Part shown: positions 46,367-54,642 of the stretch, piece after piece
Position numbering within the stretch: position 1 is the stretch's first letter
Layout of the letters: each line of letters begins with the position of its first letter
Source: Selenomonadaceae bacterium
GTDB taxonomy: Bacteria > Bacillota > Negativicutes > Selenomonadales > Selenomonadaceae
Reading direction: 5' to 3'
Length of the DNA: 64,000 bases
NCBI GenBank assembly: GCA_024698045.1
Contig: JAILRS010000011.1
Coordinates: forward strand, 1-64,000
Made by a program: the position numbers and the translations under genes
Notes under the pieces: model-generated
The model's database searches: none
What the model was told of the DNA's origin: nothing
The model's input: the letters and a program-made list of their open reading frames with translations, nothing else

Positions 46367-46834
46367 TTAAGCAGTCTCCAAAATTTTTTTGACTATATTT
46401 GTTGTCGAACGCCCTTTGACCAAATCGATAAATTCAACGCGACCGCCGTGATGTTGAACAATTTTTGCTTCGGGCAAAGTTTCCAAAGTGTAGTCGCCGC
46501 CCTTGACGTAGACAGTCGGCTTGACTTCGCCGATAAGATTTTCCGCCGTAGGTTCATCGAAAAAAATCACATGGTCTACGGCTTTCAATCCCAATAAAAC
46601 TTCTGCGCGATCGAATTGATTGTTAATCGGGCGCGAATCGCCTTTGAGACGGCGAACGGATTCATCGGTATTTAGCCCGACGATTAAGACGTCACCGAAA
46701 TTTTTGGCGGCATTCAGATAACGAACGTGACCGGCATGGATTATATCAAAACAGCCGTTTGTAAAGACGATATTTTTTCCTTGTCGCCTAATCTCGTCGC
46801 AAGAACGCGCGGCGCAATTTCTTTCAATAATCAT
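46367..46834 (-). CDS. rfaE2: D-glycero-beta-D-manno-heptose 1-phosphate adenylyltransferase
   Basis: The 155-residue enzyme activates heptose-1-phosphate to ADP-heptose. FTNGCFDIIHAGHVRYL near residue 25 contains the HxGH motif of cytidylyltransferase-like nucleotidyltransferases, and the GRSTTNIVKKI end binds nucleotide phosphates. In enterobacteria it is fused to the kinase as HldE; here the two are separate genes 6 bp apart, as in several other phyla. Its GAGGTAA binding site overlaps the end of rfaE1. Confidence 0.94.
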   Translation of the reverse strand: MIIERNCAARSCDEIRRQGKNIVFTNGCFDIIHAGHVRYLNAAKNFGDVLIVGLNTDESVRRLKGDSRPINNQFDRAEVLLGLKAVDHVIFFDEPTAENLIGEVKPTVYVKGGDYTLETLPEAKIVQHHGGRVEFIDLVKGRSTTNIVKKILETA

Positions 46835-46840
46835 GGCGAT

Positions 46841-47833
46841 TTACCTCAAACTTTGTATTGCGGAAATAAGTTCGGCGATGCTGACGGTTGCGGTACCTAA
46901 TTTGCGGACGGCGATACCTGCCGCCAAATTGGAAATTCTCGCCGCTACAGAAGGTTGAGCACCCGAAGTCAACGCGATAATGAATGCGGCAACGCAAGTA
47001 TCGCCCGCGCCCGAAACGTCATAAACTTCGGTGACATTCGCTACGGGTATATGATGCGTAGATCCGTCGCGCTCAAATAAACTCATACCCTGTTCGCCGC
47101 GCGTTATCAATGCCCCGTTTGCATTTAATTTCGTCAAAAGTTTTGTACTGGCTTCGATTAAATCCGATACGTTGTTCAAAGGATAACCGGCATATGCGGC
47201 AAGTTCGGCGTCGTTCTGTTTGATGTAGTCTATGCCTTCGAATTCGCCGATGTTGTAGCGCGAATCAACCATTGTCGGGATTTTGTTTTTGGGCGCGAAA
47301 ACTTTTATCAACGTACGAACATCCGAAGTGATTGTGCCCGAACCGTAATCGCTCAAAATAATTCCCTCGACCTGCGGCAAAATTTTATCTATCTTCGTCA
47401 GAATTTCAACTTCAACTTTTTTGCTCAACGGCTCTTTGCACTCGCTGTCTATCCTTACAATCTGTTGACTAACGGTAGCGCGACCGCCTGCGATTACTCT
47501 TGTTTTGGAAATTGTCGGACGGGATTTATCGCGCACAAGCCCTTCAACGTGTATGCCCAATTCTTTAAATTTCTTCTTTAATTCGTCGGCATATTTATCG
47601 TCACCGATGACGCCGATAACATAAACTTCCGCGCCCAACGTGGCGGCATTTGCGGCAACATTGGCGGCACCGCCCGCGACAACTTTTTCGCCGACTTTAT
47701 CCAATATCAAGACGGGAGCTTCGCGTGAAATTCGCGAGATATGTCCGTCAAGATAAACATCGGCAACTATATCGCCGATAACCAAAATTTTTTTACCCTT
47801 CATATGTTTTGCTATATACAACAGTTCTTCCAT
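46841..47833 (-). CDS. rfaE1: D-glycero-beta-D-manno-heptose-7-phosphate kinase
   Basis: The 330-residue PfkB-family kinase phosphorylates heptose-7-phosphate at C-1 in ADP-heptose synthesis. Markers are ILVIGDIVADVYLDG at the N-terminus, AGGAANVAANAATLG near residue 52, and the C-terminal catalytic segment DVSGAGDTCVAAF near 268. ATG behind AAGGAGGAAG. It precedes rfaE2 and a GT9 transferase, giving a compact heptose pathway. Confidence 0.94.
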   Translation of the reverse strand: MEELLYIAKHMKGKKILVIGDIVADVYLDGHISRISREAPVLILDKVGEKVVAGGAANVAANAATLGAEVYVIGVIGDDKYADELKKKFKELGIHVEGLVRDKSRPTISKTRVIAGGRATVSQQIVRIDSECKEPLSKKVEVEILTKIDKILPQVEGIILSDYGSGTITSDVRTLIKVFAPKNKIPTMVDSRYNIGEFEGIDYIKQNDAELAAYAGYPLNNVSDLIEASTKLLTKLNANGALITRGEQGMSLFERDGSTHHIPVANVTEVYDVSGAGDTCVAAFIIALTSGAQPSVAARISNLAAGIAVRKLGTATVSIAELISAIQSLR

Positions 47834-47845
47834 CTTACTTCCTCC

Positions 47846-48340
47846 TTAATCATTTAATTCGATAAAATGCGGAATAATATCTGCGAAAGAACCGTCGGGC
47901 ATTCTGAATCCCTTCGGGATAACGCCCAACTCTTTGAATCCCAATCTCAAATATAAATGCCGCGCGTGAATATTTGTGGCGACAACTGCGTTAAATTGCA
48001 GGATACCGAAACCGAAATCACGCGCCCGATTGATACAGTCTTTTACGATAATCTCCCCGATATGTTTTCCGCGCAGATTTGAACGCACGGCGTAACTTGC
48101 ATTGGCAATGTGAGCACAGCGCCCGACATTGTTTGGGTGCAAAATGTACAGCGCGACAACTTCGCCCGAATCGTCGACGGCAACACCGGTAAAAGTTTGT
48201 TCGGAAAAAAATTTATCGCCCGTTACGGCGTTTAATTCATCTTCCTGCGGAAAGGCAATCCCTTCACGCACAATTTCGTTCCAAATTTCAATTGCAGGTT
48301 GCACGTCTGCGGCGGTGTAAGCCCTAACGATAATTCCCAT
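47846..48340 (-). CDS. GNAT-family N-acetyltransferase
   Basis: The 164-residue protein is a GNAT acetyltransferase. VRAYTAADVQPAIEIWNEIV starts the fold, SNLRGKHIGEIIVKDCI near residue 94 is the acetyl-CoA binding motif A, and NIHARHLYLRLGFKELGVI near 125 is motif B. The set resembles phosphinothricin-type (PAT/YncA) acetyltransferases. Start chosen at ATG 48340; a longer frame upstream would overlap the preceding gene. It sits inside the envelope operon but need not act on the envelope. Confidence 0.83.
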   Translation of the reverse strand: MGIIVRAYTAADVQPAIEIWNEIVREGIAFPQEDELNAVTGDKFFSEQTFTGVAVDDSGEVVALYILHPNNVGRCAHIANASYAVRSNLRGKHIGEIIVKDCINRARDFGFGILQFNAVVATNIHARHLYLRLGFKELGVIPKGFRMPDGSFADIIPHFIELND

Positions 48341-48377
48341 CAAATATAATCCCCTTAGGTTAAAATTTTCTGCAGTG

Positions 48378-49937
48378 TCATTTATTCGGCGAAGAATTGC
48401 GCACGTAAATTTTACTCTTGATGAATTGTTTGTCGCGCCCGTAGAAAAATTTTTCCGCCCATGATTCCAATGCACCTTTATCAACTTCGCCAATACAAGT
48501 CCACAATCCCGAGGCATTGTCAAGAAAACTTTTCTCGAACGGCGCACTTACAACAGCCACGATTTTCCCGTTAATCGGCATTTCGTCAAACGTCATGAAC
48601 GGCATAACATTTTTACTCGTCCACGATAAATTTTGCGGACGAATTTTTTTGAAGTTTTCTGCGGTCTCCAAACGAAAGATTTTCAATCCGCTGTAATGAA
48701 CCAGCGAGCCGGAATATTCTTTGCCGTGACTCACTACGCATGTATCTTTGTCAACCAACGGCAAAATCATTTCGGCTTCACGTCGTCCCGAATTATCTTC
48801 GGTTAAAGGTAATGCCACGAAAATCAACAGCAACGGAAAAATTATTACGGCACCTATCGCAGCTCTAATAAAAATTTTCCAACGATTGACGAAGTAACGC
48901 GCAATGAAAATCGCGGCGGGCATCATCGCCGGTAAAGTGTAGGTCACATATTTTGTCGCGCACATTTGGAAGAAAATAACGACGGTCAACGCCCAGACAA
49001 TCAAAAATTTTTCGTGCATATCGAAAGTCGGTAAGTGTCCCTCTTCGATAAACAATTCAACACGGTGAAACAATTTCATGACGGCGGCAGGAATCAGCGG
49101 CAACGACCACGGCAAAAATCCGACTACGGAAATTAATGTGTAGTAATACCAAACATCTGTTTTGGGATATTCCGAAACCGTTGCGCGCAAAAAATTATGT
49201 ACGCCCAAAAAATTATCTACGAAGTTTTGTCCGTGCAGAAAAATCATCGGCAAATACCACAGCGACACGATTGCCAGCAGTATCAGAAAATTTTTCGGGT
49301 GAAACAATTTTAACAGATGTTTCAAGTCGCCTTGCCACAACAGGAAAATCAAAATTATCAGCCCGGGCAAAAAAAATCCTATCGGCCCTTTTGTAAGGAC
49401 GGCGACGCCCGAAGCCGCAAACGATATCATATATAAGTTCGGTTTACCTTCGCGATAGCCGAAGAAAAAACTGATAAGCGTAATCGAAAAGGCAACCATT
49501 AAAGTCATATCGGTTATGATTGCATGAGATAAATACCAATACTCAAGGGTGGTGGCAAGCATTAGAGCCGCGGCAAATCCGATTTTGTTGTTGTAAAGTT
49601 TCGTCCCGAAGAAATAAGTGATAAACAATCCGACGGTCGCGAAAAATGCAGGGAAAAATCTTGATGCGAATTCATTGATACCGAAAATTGTATAAGCAAC
49701 CAAAAGTTCCCAGTAAAACATAATCGGCTTATCAAACCAAAAATCACCGTAGATTCGCGGCGATAACCAATCACCGACGCTCAACATTTCTTTCGCCGTG
49801 AGCGTGTAACAACATTCCGTCGGATCCGTTATCGGCAGCAACCAACTTCCGCCAAAGAATAAAATCAGCGATACCGCAGACAAAATAATTACATGAGTTC
49901 CGTTTATTAATCTTTTTTCGGTCAAAACTTTATCCAT
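48378..49937 (-). CDS. ArnT/PMT-type membrane glycosyltransferase
   Basis: The 519-residue protein has about twelve membrane helices and a C-terminal soluble part. The first periplasmic loop has ITDPTECCYTLTAKEML, matching the acidic DP-E motif used by GT-C enzymes (GT39/GT83), and WFDKPIMFYW follows. Such enzymes use a lipid-linked sugar to modify lipid A, LPS or proteins. Here the setting points to LPS. Start ATG 49937, AAGGAAAC upstream. C-terminal half is less conserved. Confidence 0.87.
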   Translation of the reverse strand: MDKVLTEKRLINGTHVIILSAVSLILFFGGSWLLPITDPTECCYTLTAKEMLSVGDWLSPRIYGDFWFDKPIMFYWELLVAYTIFGINEFASRFFPAFFATVGLFITYFFGTKLYNNKIGFAAALMLATTLEYWYLSHAIITDMTLMVAFSITLISFFFGYREGKPNLYMISFAASGVAVLTKGPIGFFLPGLIILIFLLWQGDLKHLLKLFHPKNFLILLAIVSLWYLPMIFLHGQNFVDNFLGVHNFLRATVSEYPKTDVWYYYTLISVVGFLPWSLPLIPAAVMKLFHRVELFIEEGHLPTFDMHEKFLIVWALTVVIFFQMCATKYVTYTLPAMMPAAIFIARYFVNRWKIFIRAAIGAVIIFPLLLIFVALPLTEDNSGRREAEMILPLVDKDTCVVSHGKEYSGSLVHYSGLKIFRLETAENFKKIRPQNLSWTSKNVMPFMTFDEMPINGKIVAVVSAPFEKSFLDNASGLWTCIGEVDKGALESWAEKFFYGRDKQFIKSKIYVRNSSPNK

Positions 49938-49974
49938 CAAATTTGTTTCCTTAATCTGAATTCATTTATTGGAA

Positions 49975-51507
49975 TTACCACGGTATAAATTCCCAATGTA
50001 CTTCCAATTTTTTACGTTTACCGCGCCAACGAAGAACCGCCTGCGAACAATGCAAGTCGTGATACCAATAATAATCGATGTCGTCAAGTTTATGATTATC
50101 CGCATCCCATTTTAAACCGACAACGAAACGATCTCGGGGAGTTAAAACGTAACTGATACCGGCTTGTACTTTCTTTGAATAATCGTCAGTATCGTAAGTG
50201 AACAAAGAGTTTGATGAATTGTTTTTGTTGTAAGAATAGCTGACATAAGCGGCCAAACGTTTATCGAATTCGCGACCGAGTAAAACATTATAGTTCATGC
50301 CGCGGACGGTTGTATTGCCGCTCGTGGAATTCTCCGGACTGTCTTTCGTGATTTTGTAACCGGCATCGAAAACCAACAGATATTTGCCGAGAAAAATAGG
50401 ATCGTGTGCAAAATTTATCTCGTACTCTTGATGCAAAGCCGATACTGCATTTTGACGCCAGTGACCTACTTCGCCTTTTATTTTTCCGGTTACGGGTAAA
50501 TCTCCCAGCTTTTTGGAGTATTCGGCATACAGTGACGGTTCCTTTTGAATCCAAACATCATTACTGTCGTAATAGTAACCGTATTTGCCCAAAAGTTGCA
50601 GACCGCGATTGCCGTATTCAAGTTCGGCATTACTGCGAATACCCTTCTTGCTTTCGATATGTGCATTGATTGACAAATCCAAATGCGGTGCCAAAGCAAA
50701 TTCAAATGTATCGCGGATATAAACGCCGTGATCCGAATTGTAACCAACGCGCGGAAAATAATTCTTACCCTTTTCGCCCATCTTATTTTCGTGATAAGCG
50801 CGTTGACCGACGACTTTATTTTTTATCCAAAATTTGACGTTGTACATGCGAATAACTTGTTCAGGCCAAATTTCCATACGTTCCGCGCTGAGATGATAAT
50901 CGGGAGATTTCGCGCCGCATTTGGTTTGCGTACCGTTGTATACGACAATGTGATCGGGATAAAACTCAAAGCGTTTGCCCGTCAAATAATATTCGCCGGC
51001 TTTACCTTTTGCCTCCCCCATTGTGCCGGTCTTTGTGCCGTAATTGTAGACGGTTTTATATCCGTCCAAAGTAACGCGCGGAGCATTGGGAGTAAGTTGC
51101 AAGACGTGTCCTTTGCCGTCTACGCGAACGACTTTATCTTTGACATTGCCGGTCGCCTCGTCCGTTTGGAAGCGATAACCTTCAAGTTGAATGATATCTA
51201 CTTTGCCCGTGGCGATAAATTCGCCGCTACCCGAATAGTAAACCATGTCATCGCCCTCGAAAACCGCGGGCGCAGGATCTTCGGGTTTCTGTTCGTGCGG
51301 CAAACGTTCCTTTGCCTCCTCGATATCCTTTAACAATTTTTCTTGCTCTTCGGTTAATTGATTTTCGCGTTCTTCGCGTCGCCGATTTTCTATGTAATCG
51401 AAAAAGCCCGTGCCCGTATCCGAATCGGCTTCGTAAACTGCTTCCGCCGTTGAAGTGACACATAATGCGGCAAGAAGCGGTAATGCACCCCGTAAAAATT
51501 TTCTCAT
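49975..51507 (-). CDS. lptD: LptD/OstA-like LPS-assembly outer-membrane protein
   Basis: The 510-residue protein has a signal peptide (cleavage near AEA-VY), a charged coiled-coil stretch (about 38-75), an OstA/LptA-like beta-jellyroll domain (about 85-215, YYSGSGEFIATGKVDI) and a C-terminal beta-barrel with alternating strands, ending in the aromatic VHWEFIPW. LptD brings LPS into the outer leaflet. It is much shorter than the Escherichia protein, so the barrel would have fewer strands, as appears usual in Negativicutes. It begins 1 bp after the upstream gene's stop. Confidence 0.8.
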   Translation of the reverse strand: MRKFLRGALPLLAALCVTSTAEAVYEADSDTGTGFFDYIENRRREERENQLTEEQEKLLKDIEEAKERLPHEQKPEDPAPAVFEGDDMVYYSGSGEFIATGKVDIIQLEGYRFQTDEATGNVKDKVVRVDGKGHVLQLTPNAPRVTLDGYKTVYNYGTKTGTMGEAKGKAGEYYLTGKRFEFYPDHIVVYNGTQTKCGAKSPDYHLSAERMEIWPEQVIRMYNVKFWIKNKVVGQRAYHENKMGEKGKNYFPRVGYNSDHGVYIRDTFEFALAPHLDLSINAHIESKKGIRSNAELEYGNRGLQLLGKYGYYYDSNDVWIQKEPSLYAEYSKKLGDLPVTGKIKGEVGHWRQNAVSALHQEYEINFAHDPIFLGKYLLVFDAGYKITKDSPENSTSGNTTVRGMNYNVLLGREFDKRLAAYVSYSYNKNNSSNSLFTYDTDDYSKKVQAGISYVLTPRDRFVVGLKWDADNHKLDDIDYYWYHDLHCSQAVLRWRGKRKKLEVHWEFIPW

Positions 51508-51508
51508 G

Positions 51509-52603
51509 TTATTCCTCGTCGATTATCTCAATAATTTCGCCGTTGTTGTCGTTACTTTTTGTTTGCGGCTGGTTATAAGATTGATTTGTCTGCGAAGTTT
51601 TTTGCGGACTTTCAACCTGCTCGATTAATTCTTCGTCGGGATTCAAGGAACTTGGCGGCACTTCGGAAAAAGATTCGTCGGCAAGTAATCCTTCGCCGTC
51701 GCTCTTGAAACCGTAGACGACAATCGGAGTTTCAATCTGTACATAGAGTTGCACACCTTCGGGCAAATCTATATTTTTTCCGCGGACTATAATTTCTTCA
51801 AGCTCCTTGTTTTTACCCGAAAAAGTTTGACCGACCAAACTTAAACCTTCCGCCATTTTGTTAACACCCATTTCGGTTGCTGCCTCAATCCCGACGAAAA
51901 TTTTTGTTTCCTGTCCGTCAATCGCCTTGAGCATATGGAAATCCGTATCGATTTTGCCGTTTTGGAAAATATTTTTTGCGCGCACGACTTTTGTCACGGA
52001 ACCTTCGCCGATTAATCCCTTGGTGAAGACTAAACAACCGTCGACAAAAACATCTTCGATAACACGAATCGGAATGATATCGCCTTCCTGCAATTTTTTG
52101 GAGCTGGTCGGCGCTGTCGTTTCAACTTTAATCAACATATTTGCAGGCAATTGAACTTTGGCGACAGGTAAAATTTCCGCACCGTAAGAGGCTTTTGCAA
52201 GTGCGCGGATTCTGTCGTTAAAGGTGCCTACCGTGACTTTGCCGATAATATTTGTTTCAAGCATGGCAATACGCGAATTAATTCCGCCGCCGGAAACTTG
52301 ACGATTGGTATTCCATTCCAACGCGTTTACTTTCGCCAAAACACCGGGAGCATTAACGTTGCTGTAGAGTATATCTGAAATGCCGTCTATACGCGCGTTC
52401 ATATTGCCCGTAGTGTTTGCGCCCTTGTAATCTTTTTCCAAACGGCTGATTCTGTCAAGCAATGCCCCGACTTGTTCGGAACCGTAAGTATCAATTTCGA
52501 TTCTTGCAAGTTTGGCGTTAGCAGATTCGTCGGCCGCTGCGCTCACGGTAAATGTAAAGGTCATCAAGACGAAAAATATCAACAAAAATTTTTTCATAAT
52601 CAT
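51509..52603 (-). CDS. Exported protein of unknown function coupled to lptD
   Basis: The 364-residue protein has a signal peptide (FLLIFFVLMTFTFTVSA) and an N-terminal region with four or five degenerate helical repeats of the form (LL)DRISRLE / MNARIDGISD / INSRIAMLE / FNDRIRAL (residues about 28-140). A beta-rich part follows (IKVETTAPTSS...IPIRVIEDVFVDG), then a disordered Gln/Ser/Asn-rich tail. No family recognised. It is the first gene of the envelope operon, with GAGGGG before ATG, and its stop is 1 bp from lptD, so a role with LptD or the outer membrane is plausible but unproven. Confidence 0.72.
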   Translation of the reverse strand: MIMKKFLLIFFVLMTFTFTVSAAADESANAKLARIEIDTYGSEQVGALLDRISRLEKDYKGANTTGNMNARIDGISDILYSNVNAPGVLAKVNALEWNTNRQVSGGGINSRIAMLETNIIGKVTVGTFNDRIRALAKASYGAEILPVAKVQLPANMLIKVETTAPTSSKKLQEGDIIPIRVIEDVFVDGCLVFTKGLIGEGSVTKVVRAKNIFQNGKIDTDFHMLKAIDGQETKIFVGIEAATEMGVNKMAEGLSLVGQTFSGKNKELEEIIVRGKNIDLPEGVQLYVQIETPIVVYGFKSDGEGLLADESFSEVPPSSLNPDEELIEQVESPQKTSQTNQSYNQPQTKSNDNNGEIIEIIDEE

Positions 52604-52644
52604 AACCGGAATTTCCCCTCCGCCAATAAAAATGTTTACAACGG

Positions 52645-52674
52645 ATTATAACAGGTATTAGATAACTTCTGCAA
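52645..52674 (-). promoter_or_regulatory. Promoter of the envelope operon
   Basis: On the minus strand TTGCAG (52674-52669) and a perfect TATAAT (52650-52645) are 18 bp apart. TGT before the -10 gives an extended -10. I see no other good promoter before the next genes. Confidence 0.6.
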
Positions 52675-52690
52675 CGTCTTGAAAAATTTC

Positions 52691-52719
52691 TTGCGTGACA
52701 CCGCCAAAAGTTGTAGAAT
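52691..52719 (+). promoter_or_regulatory. Promoter of the FliD-like gene
   Basis: TTGCGT (52691-52696) and TAGAAT (52714-52719) are 17 bp apart. It diverges from the envelope operon promoter. Confidence 0.45.
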
Positions 52720-52807
52720 TAGTCAAACTTCTAGGGAAGGAAAATTTGCCGAATCAATCGCAATTTCTAAGGACAGTTTTTGTTTTTACTCAAGGAAGGT
52801 GATTATA

Positions 52808-53623
52808 ATGTCGTCAATCAATTCATTGGGCAGCAGTCTTCTTAACACCAATTATCTTTTCAATTCGACGAACGGCACGACGAAACAGGATTCAATCGCG
52901 AAATTATGGAGCGGCTACAATTCCTATCAATCCAATGCGCAGAATTCACTTGCCGGCGTGACCGAAGTCAATACAAATTTAAAAGCACTGCTCTCCAGCT
53001 ACGAAGATGCAAAGTCAGCGTTTAACACGGAATTTGAAGAGAACATGACCAATTTATCGGAATCCGCTTCCGCGCTCAAAGATTATAACTTCAACGTCAA
53101 AACCGAGGGCGCAATTTCAACCGAGACCGTCACCGCGGAAGACGGTACGCAAACAACTACAACAAAGTACAGCGAAGAATTACAGAAGGCACTTGATACC
53201 GTCACGAACTTTGTTGACGACTACAACAGCTCAATCAATTTCCTCAACGAAAATTCTTCCGTATCCAAACGTATTGAGCAGTTGGCAACTACTTTTTCAG
53301 ACGCAACTTATCGCGCCGCGGATTACGAATCAATCGGTTTGACGGTCAACAGTGACGGAACAATCAGCGTCAACGAATCCGAATTGGCTGAAGCGATTGT
53401 AAACAATCCCGAAAAAGTTTCAAGTCTCCTCGGCGAAGACGGTCTTGCCGGAAAAGCCGAAGATCATGTAGATTTTGCCAACGCTCAGCAAGATAGACTG
53501 TTCCCCGATGCAAAAACGATGTTGGGCGACCAGCTGAACACTGCCGCGGCTTATACGGGTAATTCCTTTGCAAACATGTCCGCTTACACAAATATCGGCA
53601 ATCTCGTCAACATGATGTTCTGA
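52808..53623 (+). CDS. Small FliD C-terminal-like protein
   Basis: The 271-residue protein begins MSSINSLGSSLLNTNYLFN, followed by a helical, Ser/Asn-rich region. The second half resembles the C-terminal domain of the flagellar cap protein FliD: TNFVDDYNSSINFLNENSS near residue 140, then YESIGLTVNSDGTISVNE and a LAEAIVNNPEKVSSLLG stretch. True FliD is 450 or more residues, so this is a short relative or an unrelated filament-like protein. It has its own promoter and terminator and lies beside flhG and flhF. ATG behind AAGGAAGGTG. Confidence 0.6.
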   Translation: MSSINSLGSSLLNTNYLFNSTNGTTKQDSIAKLWSGYNSYQSNAQNSLAGVTEVNTNLKALLSSYEDAKSAFNTEFEENMTNLSESASALKDYNFNVKTEGAISTETVTAEDGTQTTTTKYSEELQKALDTVTNFVDDYNSSINFLNENSSVSKRIEQLATTFSDATYRAADYESIGLTVNSDGTISVNESELAEAIVNNPEKVSSLLGEDGLAGKAEDHVDFANAQQDRLFPDAKTMLGDQLNTAAAYTGNSFANMSAYTNIGNLVNMMF

Positions 53624-53660
53624 TTAACCGAAAATTTTTTCACGATACATATTTCCAAAT

Positions 53661-53694
53661 AAAAAAGCTCGTCACATTCGGCGAGCTTTTTTTT
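53661..53694. terminator. Terminator between FliD-like gene and flhG
   Basis: AAAAAAGCTCG (53661-53671) pairs with CGAGCTTTTTT (53682-53692), with T continuing. The stem is flanked by A on one side and T on the other, so it works in both directions for these convergent genes. Confidence 0.85.
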
Positions 53695-53727
53695 ATGGGA
53701 CTTCAAACGATAAAATTTTTCACGGAA

Positions 53728-54627
53728 TCAGTAACCGAACAATCTGTTTATAAATGAACGCCAACCCTTTTTCACTTTGGTCATCTTCGAGCCTCGGAGT
53801 AAACTTTTGGCAATCTCCAAAATACAACGCGCCGCCGGAGAATCTGCATTACCCAAAACAAAAGGATTTTGTTTTCTCACGGCTGCTGTTACGGCTCCGT
53901 CTTCGTAGATGTAACCCAAATAGTTGACGGTTATACCCAAAAATCTTTTCGCCGTCTGATTTATTTTTCCCGCTACCGCCAAACCTTCGTTTTCTTCGTT
54001 GACGCGGTTGATGATAAGGCGCATGTTCAATTTATTGGCGTAAGTTGAATAAGCTTTGATGACGGCGTACGCATTGGCGATTGCGGTTGGTTCGGGCGTG
54101 GTGACCAACAAAACTTCGCCGGATGCCAAAATAAATTCAATAATATTTCTGTTCAAGCCTGCGCCCGTATCGATTATGATTGTGTCCGCCATTTCGGAAC
54201 AGCGACTTAATTTTTGATGTAACTTCTGTTGTTCTGCGCGGTCTAATCTCAAAGTTGATTCAATGCCGGCAACACCCGAAATATATTTGACACCGGCAAT
54301 GCCGTTTTCCACAACATCTTCCAATTCTACTTCTTCGTTCAGCAAATCGAGTAAGCTGTGTTTAGTAACGGAACCCATAAGTAAATTAACGTTTGCCATA
54401 CCGATATCAGCGTCGATTAACATAACTTTTTTGCCCGTCTTTTGCAAAGCGACAGCCAAATTTACAGCCAAATTTGTTTTGCCGACACCGCCCTTGCCGC
54501 TGGTAATCGCAATGACGCGCGTTTCTTCATTCATATCAAAATCAAGACCGCCGATTTTTCTTTCTTGAGCTTGTTGTTCGGCGCGTGCTATAAATAACTT
54601 TCTCAACGTTGATGCTTGATCGGTCAT
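53728..54627 (-). CDS. flhG: Flagellar number regulator FlhG (MinD-like ATPase)
   Basis: The 299-residue protein is a MinD/ParA ATPase with the deviant Walker A SGKGGVGKTN near residue 37, VMLIDADIGMANVNLLMG near 66 and IIIDTGAG near 150. The N-terminal DQASTLRKL motif matches the DQAxxLR segment by which FlhG activates the GTPase of FlhF. The C-terminus ends in a basic amphipathic helix (GWRSFINRLFGY) for membrane contact. It follows flhF by 15 bp. Confidence 0.92.
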   Translation of the reverse strand: MTDQASTLRKLFIARAEQQAQERKIGGLDFDMNEETRVIAITSGKGGVGKTNLAVNLAVALQKTGKKVMLIDADIGMANVNLLMGSVTKHSLLDLLNEEVELEDVVENGIAGVKYISGVAGIESTLRLDRAEQQKLHQKLSRCSEMADTIIIDTGAGLNRNIIEFILASGEVLLVTTPEPTAIANAYAVIKAYSTYANKLNMRLIINRVNEENEGLAVAGKINQTAKRFLGITVNYLGYIYEDGAVTAAVRKQNPFVLGNADSPAARCILEIAKSLLRGSKMTKVKKGWRSFINRLFGY

Positions 54628-54642
54628 GTTAAAAATACCCCA

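Noticed and set aside
48341..48547. Longer N-terminus for the GNAT protein
   Set aside because: It overlaps the end of the membrane glycosyltransferase gene in another frame and is not part of the GNAT fold.
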